DNA of 64,000 nt from Halopseudomonas nanhaiensis (GTDB taxonomy: Bacteria > Pseudomonadota > Gammaproteobacteria > Pseudomonadales > Pseudomonadaceae). The translations under genes were made by a program, and so were the position numbers. The notes beneath the pieces were generated by a model that saw nothing but the letters and a program-made list of their open reading frames with translations, ran no database searches and was not told where the DNA came from. This document shows, one piece after another, positions 8,813-17,827 of this stretch; positions within the stretch are counted from its first letter, which is position 1, and each line of letters begins with the position of its first letter. Where the stretch lies: assembly GCF_020025155.1 (NCBI RefSeq), contig NZ_CP073751.1, forward strand, positions 1,488,001-1,552,000, in the 5' to 3' direction.

Positions 8813-10150
8813 TCAGTTGCCTTCGCGGCGCAATGCCTGCGGAGAAAAGTCGCGGGGCGACATCTGCGCATTGAAGTTGTACATCGGCTCGTTGTTATCC
8901 AGGCCGTCGACGAAGTAATCGCCGGTCTTCAGGTGGTAGAGCGTTTCCAGCGTGCTGTTGAACATCGGCAGCTCGTAATAGCTGATCGGGTGGCTTTCCT
9001 GGACGCCGATCAGTTCACCGTTCTTGTCTCTCAGGTCCACCGCGACGATCTGCCAGCTGTCCTCGTCGATATAGAAGCGGCGCGCGTGATACGGGTGACC
9101 GTAACCGGTACGCAACGTGGCATCGACCACCCATACGCGGTGCAGCTCATAGCGCAGCAGCTCCGGGTTCAGGTGAGTCGGCGAGACGATGGTCTCGTAC
9201 GGGATTCCCTTCTGGTGCACCGCGTAGCTGTTGTACGGCACGATCATTTCGCGCTTGCCGACCAGCGACCACTCGTAGCGATCCGGGGCCCCGTTATACG
9301 AGTCCACCACGTCCGCGGTTGCCAGGCCGCTGGTGTCCGGCTGCACCGAATCATAGGCCAGCGTCGGCAGGCGGCGAACGCGGCGGTTGTCGGGGCTGTA
9401 ACGCCAGGCCTTGCGCGTGGTCAGGACCTGATCCAGCGGATCCTGGACCACCAGCGCGGTGCCGGCGAGCTTGGCCGGGGCCGTGACGACATACTTGTAA
9501 TACAGCAGCGTGTTGTCGAGGTTGTCCAGCGTGGTGCCTTCACGGTTGTAGACATAGTAAAGGTGCCGGTCGCGGCGAATCAGGCTGGTCTTGCCGTTGA
9601 CCACCACTGCCTGGTTATTGATGAAATGGTTCTGGTCACCCTTGTAGTGCAGGATGTGATTCCAGATGACTTCCATACCGTCCTGCGGGATGGGGAAGGG
9701 GATCCCGGCTGCCGCCCCGCGGATGCCATTGCCGTTGGCAATCAGTTCGGCATTGACGGCGTTCTCCCGGGTAGCGTCATAGATGCGCTGCGGAGCAGCC
9801 GCACTGCGGCGCGTGGGGAACACTTGCAGGAAATAATCCGGATGTCGCACCAGCAGATCACCCAGACCCTCCGGCAACTGTGCGCCATGCTCCTCCAGGT
9901 TACTGGCATCGATGCGATAGAGCGCAGCATCGGACGCATACGGATCAGGGTGATGCATCCCTTCGCGATAGGACGCCGGCGGTTGGACGCCGCCTGTCCA
10001 GGCAGGAATGGTCCCGGCCTGGTTACCCGCCGCTTCCGCTCCGAGGGGCGTCAGATCGCGACCCAGCCGGTCGGCCTGAGTGGCATCGACCTTGGCCTGA
10101 GCCTGACCAACGAACGCAGCCAGCAGTGCAATTGCAAACTTCCTGTACAT
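8813..10150 (-). CDS. DUF1329 family periplasmic protein
   Basis: A 445-residue protein with a short signal peptide (FAIALLAAFVGQAQA-K). The mature N terminus, ADRLGRDLTPLGAEAAGNQAG followed by GTIPAWTGG, is the recognisable start of the DUF1329 family; later blocks (VVNGKTSLIRRDRHLYYVYN, ELHRVWVVDATLR, HPYHARRFYIDEDSWQI) match the family pattern. DUF1329 proteins are thought to have a LolA-like fold and to act in envelope lipid handling. They are usually next to a DUF1302 partner and RND transporter in Pseudomonas; no such partner is present here. Confidence 0.85.
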   Translation of the reverse strand: MYRKFAIALLAAFVGQAQAKVDATQADRLGRDLTPLGAEAAGNQAGTIPAWTGGVQPPASYREGMHHPDPYASDAALYRIDASNLEEHGAQLPEGLGDLLVRHPDYFLQVFPTRRSAAAPQRIYDATRENAVNAELIANGNGIRGAAAGIPFPIPQDGMEVIWNHILHYKGDQNHFINNQAVVVNGKTSLIRRDRHLYYVYNREGTTLDNLDNTLLYYKYVVTAPAKLAGTALVVQDPLDQVLTTRKAWRYSPDNRRVRRLPTLAYDSVQPDTSGLATADVVDSYNGAPDRYEWSLVGKREMIVPYNSYAVHQKGIPYETIVSPTHLNPELLRYELHRVWVVDATLRTGYGHPYHARRFYIDEDSWQIVAVDLRDKNGELIGVQESHPISYYELPMFNSTLETLYHLKTGDYFVDGLDNNEPMYNFNAQMSPRDFSPQALRREGN

Positions 10151-10524
10151 GTTTCACTCCATGCAGCGCAGGCGCGGGGTAGCCGCAGCCCGTGGCTGAT
10201 TCGGTTAGGTAGGGGAGAGATCGGCGGGATGCCTGGTTATTTTTTGGCGATTGTAACCACGAATCAGGAGCGCAAGCGTAGCGGCTACAAAAAGACACGA
10301 AACTTTCGGTCGTACCTGTGAAGCAGCGCCGAAATATCGCTGCTGGCGCGTGATGGCGCGGCTTTCGGGCGACTGTTTGTCGACAGTAGAGCCTGCTCTG
10401 CGCCAACCCCGTCACATTTCCGGCACATCAGATGTGCCCGCCAGGGGTAATGTTCCTATGCTTCGCGACATGGAAACGTCTGCCGCGCAACGTGGCGGGT
10501 CTTGGCAAGAACAGGGTTACGGAC
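10151..10524. other. Divergent intergenic region
   Basis: 374 bp between the divergent DUF1329 and receiver-protein genes; no credible coding frame. It must contain both promoters. The one distinct structure is the inverted repeat GGCACAT-CAG-ATGTGCC at 10422-10438, about 90 bp upstream of the receiver gene, which could be a regulator site. A T-rich run near 10240 has no associated stem. Confidence 0.5.
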
Positions 10525-11874
10525 ATGAGTTCTAAACGGGTTCTGATCGTCGACGATTCGCGCTCCGCTCGTCACGTCTTGAAACGCCAGTTGGTTCAGT
10601 ACGGCATCACCGTGGATGAGGTGGAATCTGCCGAAGACGGATTGCAGTATCTGCTGTACAACAAGCCGCACGCCATTTTCATGGATCACATGATGCCAGG
10701 CATGGATGGCCTGCAGGCAGTGCGCATCATCAAGGGCAATCCCGCCACCGGGCTGATTCCCATCATGATGTACACCTCCAAGGACGGCGGGGAGGTCTAC
10801 GTCGGTCAGGCCCGTGCATTGGGTGCGGTCGGCGTACTACCCAAGGAAATCAAGTCGGTCGATCTCGAGGCGGTTCTGCACTCGCTTCATCTTCTGGACG
10901 ATAGTCCCTTCGAGCACCCGCCGGTCGACGACCATCTGGATGAGATCATCTCTACCCCCCCACCGAAGAATTCCGGCAAGCCTGTAGCCGCCGGCCTGGA
11001 AGCAGCGCCGGGCCCGGCGCAGTTGTCCGAGCGCGAGCTCGAATCGCTCGCGCGGGACGCTGCCGACGATGCCATGGTTCGCTTGTTGCGCCCTCATCTC
11101 GATGCCCATGCGCGTCGCCTGCAGGCAAGCTTCAAGGCCGAGCTGAGGAGCCTGGTCGAGAACATGCCCGCGCCGGCAGTTGAGACTCCCAGGTCGCGGT
11201 GGCCAGCGGCGGCGGCGGGGCTGGTGCTCGGGGTGCTGCTGGTCGGCGGCGCTTCGAAGATGTTCAACGATGCTGCTGCGCCCGAGTCCGCACTCGCTCC
11301 GGTCAGCCTTGGTTCGTCGGTTGCTGCAGCACCGCCTGCCGGGCTTTCGCTGGCGTCGATGCAGCTGAATGCAGCAGCCGAGCCCCAGCGCGACGAGTCG
11401 TTGCTCCGGGCGCTGGAATGGGCCATCAACCGCGACGGCCGATTTGCACAGGGCGCCACACCGTTCGATGATTCACGGCTGCGCTTCATCGAGGAGCTGG
11501 CGGCGCGGCTTCAGGCCGGCGGGTTCGAGGGCGTCATGCATCTAACGGCCCATGCCGGCAGTTTCTGCATGGTGCCGGACGATGACGGAACCATGCGTAT
11601 GGCGGCAGACGATGTGCCGGTCACCGAGTGCCAGGATTTCGGGCTTGAGGCCGAGCGGCTGCAACGTACCGGTGAACTGGAGTCGGTGGCCTTCGCCTCT
11701 CTGGCCAATCGAAAGCCGCTGTTTGACGGCACCAGGCTGCGCATGGTGGTGGAAGCCGCAGCGGAGCCCGAACCCCGGATGGCCTATCCGCCTATCGACG
11801 AGCAAACGCTCGCCGGCGACTGGAATGCCATTGCCGCGCAGAACCAGCGCATCGAGGTCAGGCTGGTCCGCTGA
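10525..11874 (+). CDS. Receiver domain protein anchored in the membrane with a C-terminal extracytoplasmic domain
   Basis: 449 residues. Residues 1-122 are a CheY-like receiver: acidic pair D10-D11, phosphoacceptor D54 (AIFMDHMMPGMDG), T84/S85 and K107. A low-complexity linker and a helical stretch (about 165-212) follow, then one hydrophobic segment at about 227-243 (AAAAGLVLGVLLVGG). The remaining ~200 residues should lie in the periplasm and include a conserved-looking alpha/beta block from FIEELAARLQAGG to the C terminus with two cysteines (SFCMV, TECQD). That block vaguely resembles an OmpA-like fold. I start at 10525, where the receiver begins. A phosphorylatable receiver directly tethered to the membrane is unusual; the output is unknown. 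Confidence 0.75.
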   Translation: MSSKRVLIVDDSRSARHVLKRQLVQYGITVDEVESAEDGLQYLLYNKPHAIFMDHMMPGMDGLQAVRIIKGNPATGLIPIMMYTSKDGGEVYVGQARALGAVGVLPKEIKSVDLEAVLHSLHLLDDSPFEHPPVDDHLDEIISTPPPKNSGKPVAAGLEAAPGPAQLSERELESLARDAADDAMVRLLRPHLDAHARRLQASFKAELRSLVENMPAPAVETPRSRWPAAAAGLVLGVLLVGGASKMFNDAAAPESALAPVSLGSSVAAAPPAGLSLASMQLNAAAEPQRDESLLRALEWAINRDGRFAQGATPFDDSRLRFIEELAARLQAGGFEGVMHLTAHAGSFCMVPDDDGTMRMAADDVPVTECQDFGLEAERLQRTGELESVAFASLANRKPLFDGTRLRMVVEAAAEPEPRMAYPPIDEQTLAGDWNAIAAQNQRIEVRLVR

Positions 11875-11925
11875 TTACCCGCGGCTCGTTTGAGCCGCCA
11901 TGAGCCTGCCGGGCGTGGCGCTCCG

Positions 11926-13044
11926 TCAGCCTGGTACGGGCGCGTTTTCTTCCATCAAGCCTTTCTCCTTGGCTGATTTCCAGAAGTCGGCCGGCACGCT
12001 CGCTGACATGGACGCCACATTCTCTCGGACCTGCTCGGGCGTACTGGCGCCGTGCAGCACCGAACTGACCACCGACGGCGCGTTGCAGAACTGCAGGGCG
12101 GCGGTGCGCAGGTCCACCTCATGGTCCCTGGCCAGCTGACGGTAGCGATCGCGCTTCTGGCGCATCTCGTCAGGTACGTCGCGGCTGTAGTTGTAGTAGT
12201 CACTGCCTGCCAGATAACCCGAATTCAACGGCGCACCGAGCACAAATGTCACGTCGCGCTGCTCTGCCAGCGGAAAGAGATTGTTCAGCGCGTCAGCGTG
12301 CTTGAGCAGTGAGTATTGAGTGGCGAGCAGGATGACGTCCGGGTCCGATTCCTCGATCGCACGGCGGGCCGGAGGCAGCTCATTGACGCCCATTCCCCAG
12401 CCCTTGATCAAGCCCTCATCGCGCATCTTGCTCAGCTCGGGCATGGCGCCTTCGACCGCCACCTTGAAATGGTCGGTCCACTCATCACCCATGTCTTCGT
12501 TGTCCGGTGACAGGTCGTGGATGAATACCATGTCCAGGCTGGGCACGCCCATGCGCTGGAGGCTGTCTTCGATGGACCGGCGCGTAGCCTCTGCGCTGTA
12601 GTCGTACTTGTAGTTGAAGCGGTTGGTGCCCTGCCAGTTCTTGTGCGAGTAACCCGGATCTGGGTAGAGCAGGCGGCCGGTCTTTGACGAAAGCAGATAG
12701 CTATCCGGCTCGCGCGGGGAGAGGAGCATGGCATGACGCCGTTCGCTCAGCCCCAGGCCGTACCACGGTGAGGTGTCGTAGTAGCGGATGCCTTCATCCC
12801 AGGCAGTCTGCAACAACTCGAGCGCGCGCTCTTCCGACATCTCCCGGCGCATATCGCCCAGGCCCACGGCACCGCCCAGCCCGACCCGGTGTGGTGGACT
12901 ATAGCGAGGCGCGTCTCCCGAGTTCATCGGCAATGCGCCGGGGGATTGAGTGGATGCCGAAGCCTGGGCGCGAGCCAGCGCCGGCGCGAGTGCCAGGCCG
13001 GCGCCGGCGATGGCTACATTGGAAAGGAAGGTGCGGCGTTGCAT
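11926..13044 (-). CDS. Tat-exported aldo/keto reductase family oxidoreductase
   Basis: 372 residues. The N terminus MQRRTFLSNVAIAGAGLALA is a twin-arginine (Tat) signal peptide, so the enzyme is probably exported folded with its cofactor. The body is an AKR barrel: the catalytic aspartate and tyrosine are in YYDTSPWYGLGLSE, the lysine in LLSSKTGRL and the histidine in DMVFIHDLS. The LGLSERRHAML pattern resembles D-threo-aldose 1-dehydrogenase (fucose dehydrogenase)-like members. Periplasmic AKRs raise the question of cofactor supply. The substrate is unknown. Confidence 0.85.
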   Translation of the reverse strand: MQRRTFLSNVAIAGAGLALAPALARAQASASTQSPGALPMNSGDAPRYSPPHRVGLGGAVGLGDMRREMSEERALELLQTAWDEGIRYYDTSPWYGLGLSERRHAMLLSPREPDSYLLSSKTGRLLYPDPGYSHKNWQGTNRFNYKYDYSAEATRRSIEDSLQRMGVPSLDMVFIHDLSPDNEDMGDEWTDHFKVAVEGAMPELSKMRDEGLIKGWGMGVNELPPARRAIEESDPDVILLATQYSLLKHADALNNLFPLAEQRDVTFVLGAPLNSGYLAGSDYYNYSRDVPDEMRQKRDRYRQLARDHEVDLRTAALQFCNAPSVVSSVLHGASTPEQVRENVASMSASVPADFWKSAKEKGLMEENAPVPG

Positions 13045-13189
13045 GGTGCCTCCGGGAATGGACGGGTAGCGGGTGCTTCACAGGGTGTAGACGGGCAAGG
13101 CCGTATGCGGTTCCGCGGAACGAAGAGGCGGCGGCGTGCGAACGAAGCGCCGGAGCAGATCGGGTAAAAGTCGGCTACCCTTGATGCCC

Positions 13190-13930
13190 ATGACCGAGTC
13201 CTCACTGATCCGCTTCGGCCTGCTTCTGATTGGCGACGAGATACTCAACGGGCGAAAGTCCGACGCACATCTGCCGGCCATGATTCCGCGCTTCGCCCAG
13301 CGAGGGCTGGAGCTGTCCTGGGTGCGCATGGTTACCGACGATGCGGGCCTGATCACTCAGACGCTGAAGCAGACGTTCGACAGCGGCGACATCGTTTTCA
13401 GCTTTGGTGGTATCGGGGCGACGCCGGATGATCTGACGCGCCAGTGCGCTGCTGCCGCCCTCGGCGTCGCTCTCGAACTGCACCCGGAAGCCGACACCGA
13501 GATACGCGCGCAAGTGGGTGATCGACTCAATGCCCACCACCTGCGCATGGGCGAGTTTCCTGTCGGGAGCTCCGTCATCCCCAACCCGATCAATCGCATC
13601 CCCGGTTTTTCGATCAACCGGCACCACTTCGTGCCGGGGTTCCCGGACATGGCCTGGCCGATGGTCGAGTGGGTGCTTGATCATGACTATGTGCATCTGC
13701 AGGCGCCCGGACGCCAGGTCAGCCAGACGCTGCATCTGACTGATACCAGTGAGGGGCCGCTGATCCCCATGATGGAAACCCTGCTCCAGGAGTTTCCCGA
13801 TCTGCGGCTCGCCTGTCTGCCCAATGCGGAGCACCGGCGGGAAGTGGAACTGACCCTCAAGGGCGCACCCGAACAGGTGGTAGCAGGCATGAACCGGATG
13901 CGCGAGCTGCTGCGGGCGCTGCCCCCCTGA
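13190..13930 (+). CDS. CinA-like molybdopterin-binding domain protein
   Basis: 246 residues carrying the MoaB/MogA-like fold used by the N-terminal half of CinA. Visible motifs are LLLIGDEILNGRKSD at the start and the SFGGIGATPDDLTRQ loop. The C-terminal nicotinamide-nucleotide amidase domain of full-length CinA is absent, as is usual for this standalone group in Pseudomonas. Function is uncertain; related domains bind molybdopterin or act on ADP-ribose. The ATG at 13184 is an alternative start two codons earlier. It is divergent from the Tat-exported reductase. Confidence 0.8.
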   Translation: MTESSLIRFGLLLIGDEILNGRKSDAHLPAMIPRFAQRGLELSWVRMVTDDAGLITQTLKQTFDSGDIVFSFGGIGATPDDLTRQCAAAALGVALELHPEADTEIRAQVGDRLNAHHLRMGEFPVGSSVIPNPINRIPGFSINRHHFVPGFPDMAWPMVEWVLDHDYVHLQAPGRQVSQTLHLTDTSEGPLIPMMETLLQEFPDLRLACLPNAEHRREVELTLKGAPEQVVAGMNRMRELLRALPP

Positions 13931-14010
13931 GCACGGCCGAGGCGCTCGTCCTGCTGAACTAACGAGGCGACCCCAGGGTCCCTCAGATAACCGCCTGACA
14001 TCGAGAACCC

Positions 14011-14625
14011 ATGACCATGGCTATCCCGCGTTATCGATTTCCCATCGGCCTGATGGCCGTACTGTTCCTTGCCACGCTGTTGTCCGGATGCGGCATCAAC
14101 AACATTCCGCGCTACGACGAGCAGGTCAAATCGGCCTGGGCGCAGGTAGAAAACCAGTATCAGCGCAGGGCTGATCTGATCCCCAATCTGGTGGAAACGG
14201 TACAAGGCTTTGCTCGCCAGGAGCGCGAAACGCTGCGCGAGGTGACCGAAGCGCGATCCCGTGCCACATCGATCCAGATCAGCGCCGACGATCTGGATGA
14301 TCCGGAGAAGATGCGCCAGTTCGAGCAGGCGCAGGCGCAGCTGACCGGCGCACTGAGTCGGCTGATGGCCGTGTCGGAGCGCTATCCCGAGCTGCGTTCC
14401 AATGAGAACTTTCTCGCACTGCAGTCTCAGCTCGAAGGCACCGAGAACCGTATTGCGGTGGCCCGGCGGGATTATGTAACGGCAGTGGAACGGTTCAATA
14501 CCGAGATTCGGACCTTCCCCGGCCGCATCTGGCACAGCATTCTTTACAGCGACTTGCCGATGCGCGAGAACTTTGAAGCTACGGCAGAGAATGCCGAGCA
14601 GGCGCCGCGGGTCGAGTTCGAATGA
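14011..14625 (+). CDS. lemA: LemA family lipoprotein
   Basis: 204 residues. A signal peptide ends in LLSGC, a lipobox. The mature part begins with the LemA signature IPRYDEQVKSAWAQVENQYQ followed by RRADLIPNLVETVQGFA, and the family's long helical bundle continues to LRSNENFLALQSQLEGTENR. LemA proteins are helical envelope proteins of unclear function. The stop overlaps the start of the next gene by 4 bp (ATGA), so the pair is translationally coupled. LemA next to TPM-domain proteins is a very common bacterial arrangement. Confidence 0.9.
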   Translation: MTMAIPRYRFPIGLMAVLFLATLLSGCGINNIPRYDEQVKSAWAQVENQYQRRADLIPNLVETVQGFARQERETLREVTEARSRATSIQISADDLDDPEKMRQFEQAQAQLTGALSRLMAVSERYPELRSNENFLALQSQLEGTENRIAVARRDYVTAVERFNTEIRTFPGRIWHSILYSDLPMRENFEATAENAEQAPRVEFE

Positions 14626-15383
14626 GGCTTGGCAGCCTTCTGACCCTCGTATTGCTTCTCTGGGCAAGCGGCCTGGCTGCACAGCAGGCTGACGGGGAGG
14701 CAGGACTCCCGGCGCTGACCGGCAGGGTGGTAGATCAGGCCGAGTTGCTCGACACCCAGGCCGAGGCTCAGCTCACCCAGATGCTCGCGGCGCACGAACA
14801 GGCGACCAGCGAGCAGGTTGTAGTCGTTACGTTGCCGGATCTGCAGGGGCGCAGCATCGAGGACTATGGCGTTGAACTCGGGCGCGCCTGGGGTATAGGA
14901 CAGGAAGGCGAGGACAATGGTGCGTTGCTGATCGTCGCTCGCGATGACCGCCGCGTAAGGATTGAAGTCGGTTATGGCCTGGAAGGGCGCCTGACTGACG
15001 CCCAGTCCTCGATCATCATCAATCGTATCGTGTTGCCTGCGTTCCGCGAGGGCGAGTTCGAGCGTGGCATTGTCGAAGGTGCGCAGGCAATGGTCACGGT
15101 CCTCGGAGGCAACCCTTTGCGGGCTCCGGCGCAGCCGCAGCGTGGGCAACGGCCTGAGCAACCCCCGGTCGGCATCTTCATACTGCTGCTGTTCATAGTC
15201 CTTGGCATGCTGGGCGGCGGCCGGGGTGGTCGCGGCGGGCGGCGGGGCCGCTTCGGCAATGCGTTGCTTGCCGGTGCGTTGCTGGGCGGGATGGGCCGCG
15301 GCGGCGGAGGCCTTGGTGGTGGGGGCGGATTCGGCGGAGGCGGCGGTGGTTTTGGTGGCGGCGGTGCTTCCGGTGGCTGGTAA
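14622..15383 (+). CDS. TPM domain protein, YgcG-like
   Basis: 253 residues: a signal peptide, a TPM domain (about 25-165; LTGRVVDQAELLD, then EQVVVVTLPDLQG, DNGALLIVARDDRRVRIEVGYGLEG), one transmembrane helix (IFILLLFIVLGML) and a glycine-rich tail ending in GGGGFGGGGASGGW. This is the classical YgcG/TPM_phosphatase layout. TPM stands for TLP18.3, Psb32 and MOLO-1; members have been linked to photosystem repair in plants, but the bacterial role is not settled. It is coupled to lemA upstream and followed 18 bp later by a second TPM gene. Confidence 0.88.
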   Translation: MRLGSLLTLVLLLWASGLAAQQADGEAGLPALTGRVVDQAELLDTQAEAQLTQMLAAHEQATSEQVVVVTLPDLQGRSIEDYGVELGRAWGIGQEGEDNGALLIVARDDRRVRIEVGYGLEGRLTDAQSSIIINRIVLPAFREGEFERGIVEGAQAMVTVLGGNPLRAPAQPQRGQRPEQPPVGIFILLLFIVLGMLGGGRGGRGGRRGRFGNALLAGALLGGMGRGGGGLGGGGGFGGGGGGFGGGGASGGW

Positions 15384-15401
15384 TTCAAGGGACGACTCAA
15401 G

Positions 15402-16016
15402 ATGACGCTTTTGACAGAAGCAGAGCAGCGGCAGGTGGCCGAGGCGATTGACCGCATCGAGCAGGACACCGATGCGGAGATGGTCACGGTACTGGCCGAG
15501 CAGGCAGACGACTACCGGTACATCCCGCTACTGTGGGCGAGCCTGCTCGCGCTGATCGTACCGGGGGCGCTGCTGTTCATTCCCGGGCTTGTGGGCGCCG
15601 GCTATCTGCTGCTAGTGCAGTGGGTGACCTTCGTCGTGCTGGCGCTGCTGTTCAGGGTGCCCAGGATCGGCACCAACCTCATACCCCGTTCGGTTCGACA
15701 CTGGCGTGCCTCCAATCTGGCGCGGCGCCAGTTCATCGAGCTGGATCTGCACCATACCGACGGCGCAACCGGGATGCTGATCTTCGTCTCGGAAGCCGAG
15801 CGTTATGTGGAAATCATGGTCGACCGCGGCATCGCAAGTCGGATCGACAACAGCGTGTGGGAAGCAATTGTCGAGCGCTTCACCACGCAGGTGAGGCGGG
15901 GCGACGTGCTGCAGGGATTCCTCGATTGCATCGAGTCCTGTGGCGCAGAGCTCAAGGCCCATGTGCCGGCTTCGCATCAGCGAAACGAACTGCCCAACCG
16001 GTTGGTCCTCATCTGA
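15402..16016 (+). CDS. TPM domain membrane protein
   Basis: 204 residues. Short N-terminal acidic helix (EAEQRQVAEAIDRIEQDTDAE), two adjacent transmembrane helices (about 45-90), then the second part of a TPM-like domain (GATGMLIFVSEAERYVEIMVDRGIASRI, FTTQVRRGDVLQGFLDCIESCG). Third gene of the lemA operon. The membrane segments interrupt the domain, as in other short TPM companions of LemA. It probably forms a membrane complex with the two upstream products. Confidence 0.8.
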   Translation: MTLLTEAEQRQVAEAIDRIEQDTDAEMVTVLAEQADDYRYIPLLWASLLALIVPGALLFIPGLVGAGYLLLVQWVTFVVLALLFRVPRIGTNLIPRSVRHWRASNLARRQFIELDLHHTDGATGMLIFVSEAERYVEIMVDRGIASRIDNSVWEAIVERFTTQVRRGDVLQGFLDCIESCGAELKAHVPASHQRNELPNRLVLI

Positions 16017-16065
16017 CTTGTCAGCCGAAAGGCGACTTGATGCAGGTCAACATCGTTTACCCGTC

Positions 16066-16092
16066 TAAAGAGTATGGTCAATCCGCCGATAC
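16066..16092 (+). promoter_or_regulatory. FliA (sigma-28) promoter for the chemoreceptor gene
   Basis: TAAA at 16066-16069, a 15-base spacer, then GCCGATAC at 16085-16092. This matches the motility sigma factor consensus TAAA-N15-GCCGATAA at all but the last base. It lies about 80 bp upstream of the methyl-accepting chemotaxis gene and reads toward it. Confidence 0.8.
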
Positions 16093-16170
16093 TGGAGATG
16101 GTGGCAAGAAAAAAGGACTTTACCCAACAGGGTTCCAGCGTTCCCGAGAGACTCACCGCTGGAGTTGACC

Positions 16171-17817
16171 ATGTTCAAGCTGTTCCGCAATCTAGGTTTT
16201 CGTTGGAAGCTGACCCTGCCGCTGGGCCTGCTGGTGGCCCTTTTCTGCGCATTGGGCGGTGTCTCGTTCATCGCAGTGAACGACCTTGCCTCCAGGCTAC
16301 AACTCTTCTCCTCCGAGCTCTTGCCACAGGCTACCAATCTGCTGGAAGCCGACCGTGACCTGTATCAGGCGCTGGTGGCCGAGCGTACCCTGGTTCAACT
16401 CGCCGGTGCGGGCGACCATCCCGAGCTTGAAGCTGATCACCGCGACAACATGCAGCAGGCGTATGACCGCGTAGCGGTGTTCGCTGAAAAGACCGATTCT
16501 GCCCAGGCCAAGGCTCTCGCAGAGCGATTCAATCAGGCTTTCATGGCCTGGAAAACTGAAAGTCGGCAAGTGGTCTCGCTCGCACGCAGCTCCACGTCTG
16601 CAGACGTGGAACGGGCGCGCGAGCTGAGCTTCGGCGTTTCGTATGAGCGCTTCAGTGCTGCACGTGCGCTCATCGACCAGATGACCCAGCAGGTTGACGG
16701 CCAGTCTGCCGCTGAAGTGACTGCAGCAGAGGCAGCCGTGGTCAGGGATACCGGTATCTTCACAACGGTGGCGCTGGTCGGGCTGCTGGTCTGTGCGCTG
16801 CTGATCGCTTTTCTTCCAGGTCTTATTCTCAAACCGCTGCACGCCATCCTTGCGCGGCTGCGGGATATAGCAGACGGAGAGGGCGACCTCACCCGACGCG
16901 TTAAAGTTACCTCCACGGATGAAATCGGTCAGCTGGGGGTGAGCGTCAATACCTTCCTTGAACAGTTGCAGGCGTTGATTCAGCAGGTGTCTGATTCAAC
17001 TCTGCAGGTGGCCGCGGCGTCGCAGCAGTTGAGCATCATCGCCGTGACTCAGCAGCAGCTGGTCAGCGAGCAGTACCTGGCGATCGATCAGGTCAGTACC
17101 GCTGCGACCGAAATGAGCGCTGCCATCCACGAGGTATCCGGCAATGCGCATTCCACTGCGGATGCGGCGCGGGAAGCCGACAGTCAGGGCGCCAACGCGT
17201 CGGAACTGGTGGGGCAGACGATGGGAGCACTCCGCAAGCTTGCCAGCGATGTAGACGAGGCCGCCGGTGTAATCAACAGCCTGGAGCAGGACAGCAATCA
17301 GATCGGTGGAGTTCTCAGCGTCATTCAGGCCATTGCCGAGCAAACCAATCTACTGGCGTTGAACGCCGCCATCGAGGCAGCGCGCGCGGGTGAACAGGGC
17401 CGCGGCTTTGCTGTGGTGGCCGATGAGGTGCGCGCGCTAGCCGGCCGCACCCAGGCGTCTACCCAGGACATTCAGAAGATGATCGCAAGCCTGCAGGCTG
17501 GCAGCGCCAGGGCGGTCAGCGTCATGCAGCGCAGCGCAGCAGTGGCGGCGCAAAGCGTGGACCAGGCCGCCGGTGCCGAGCGTGCGCTGAGCGATACGGC
17601 CGGGTCGGTAGTGCGAATCAACGACATGGCAGCGCAGATTGCGTCTGCCTGTGAAGAGCAGAGCCAGACCACCGAAGAGATTGCCCGAAACATCAGCGGC
17701 ATTCGCGATCTGTCGAATCAGGCCGCGCAGAGCTCCGAAGAAAGTCGCGGCGCGAGCGAGTCGCTGGCGCGTCTGGCGGCCGGCTTGCAGCAGCAGGTCG
17801 GCCGTTTCAGGACCTGA
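16171..17817 (+). CDS. Methyl-accepting chemotaxis protein
   Basis: 548 residues. A transmembrane helix at about 13-35, a periplasmic four-helix-bundle-type sensor region (about 36-190), a second transmembrane helix ([22 protein letters not shown]), a HAMP domain ([25 protein letters not shown]) and the cytoplasmic signalling domain with the strongly conserved tip [20 protein letters not shown]. It reports an unidentified ligand to CheA/CheW. The start at 16171 has GGAG seven bases upstream; a TTG at 16165 is less likely. The upstream FliA promoter links it to the flagellar regulon. Confidence 0.92.
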   Translation: MFKLFRNLGFRWKLTLPLGLLVALFCALGGVSFIAVNDLASRLQLFSSELLPQATNLLEADRDLYQALVAERTLVQLAGAGDHPELEADHRDNMQQAYDRVAVFAEKTDSAQAKALAERFNQAFMAWKTESRQVVSLARSSTSADVERARELSFGVSYERFSAARALIDQMTQQVDGQSAAEVTAAEAAVVRDTGIFTTVALVGLLVCALLIAFLPGLILKPLHAILARLRDIADGEGDLTRRVKVTSTDEIGQLGVSVNTFLEQLQALIQQVSDSTLQVAAASQQLSIIAVTQQQLVSEQYLAIDQVSTAATEMSAAIHEVSGNAHSTADAAREADSQGANASELVGQTMGALRKLASDVDEAAGVINSLEQDSNQIGGVLSVIQAIAEQTNLLALNAAIEAARAGEQGRGFAVVADEVRALAGRTQASTQDIQKMIASLQAGSARAVSVMQRSAAVAAQSVDQAAGAERALSDTAGSVVRINDMAAQIASACEEQSQTTEEIARNISGIRDLSNQAAQSSEESRGASESLARLAAGLQQQVGRFRT

Positions 17818-17827
17818 TCGCGAAGCA

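Noticed and set aside
8654-10321. 555-codon plus-strand frame opposite the DUF1329 gene
   Set aside because: Shadow of the DUF1329 coding sequence; low-complexity Val/Arg/Gln composition and no ribosome site.
15200-15380. GGN-rich tract as a possible repeat or CRISPR-like array
   Set aside because: It encodes the glycine-rich tail typical of YgcG/TPM proteins.
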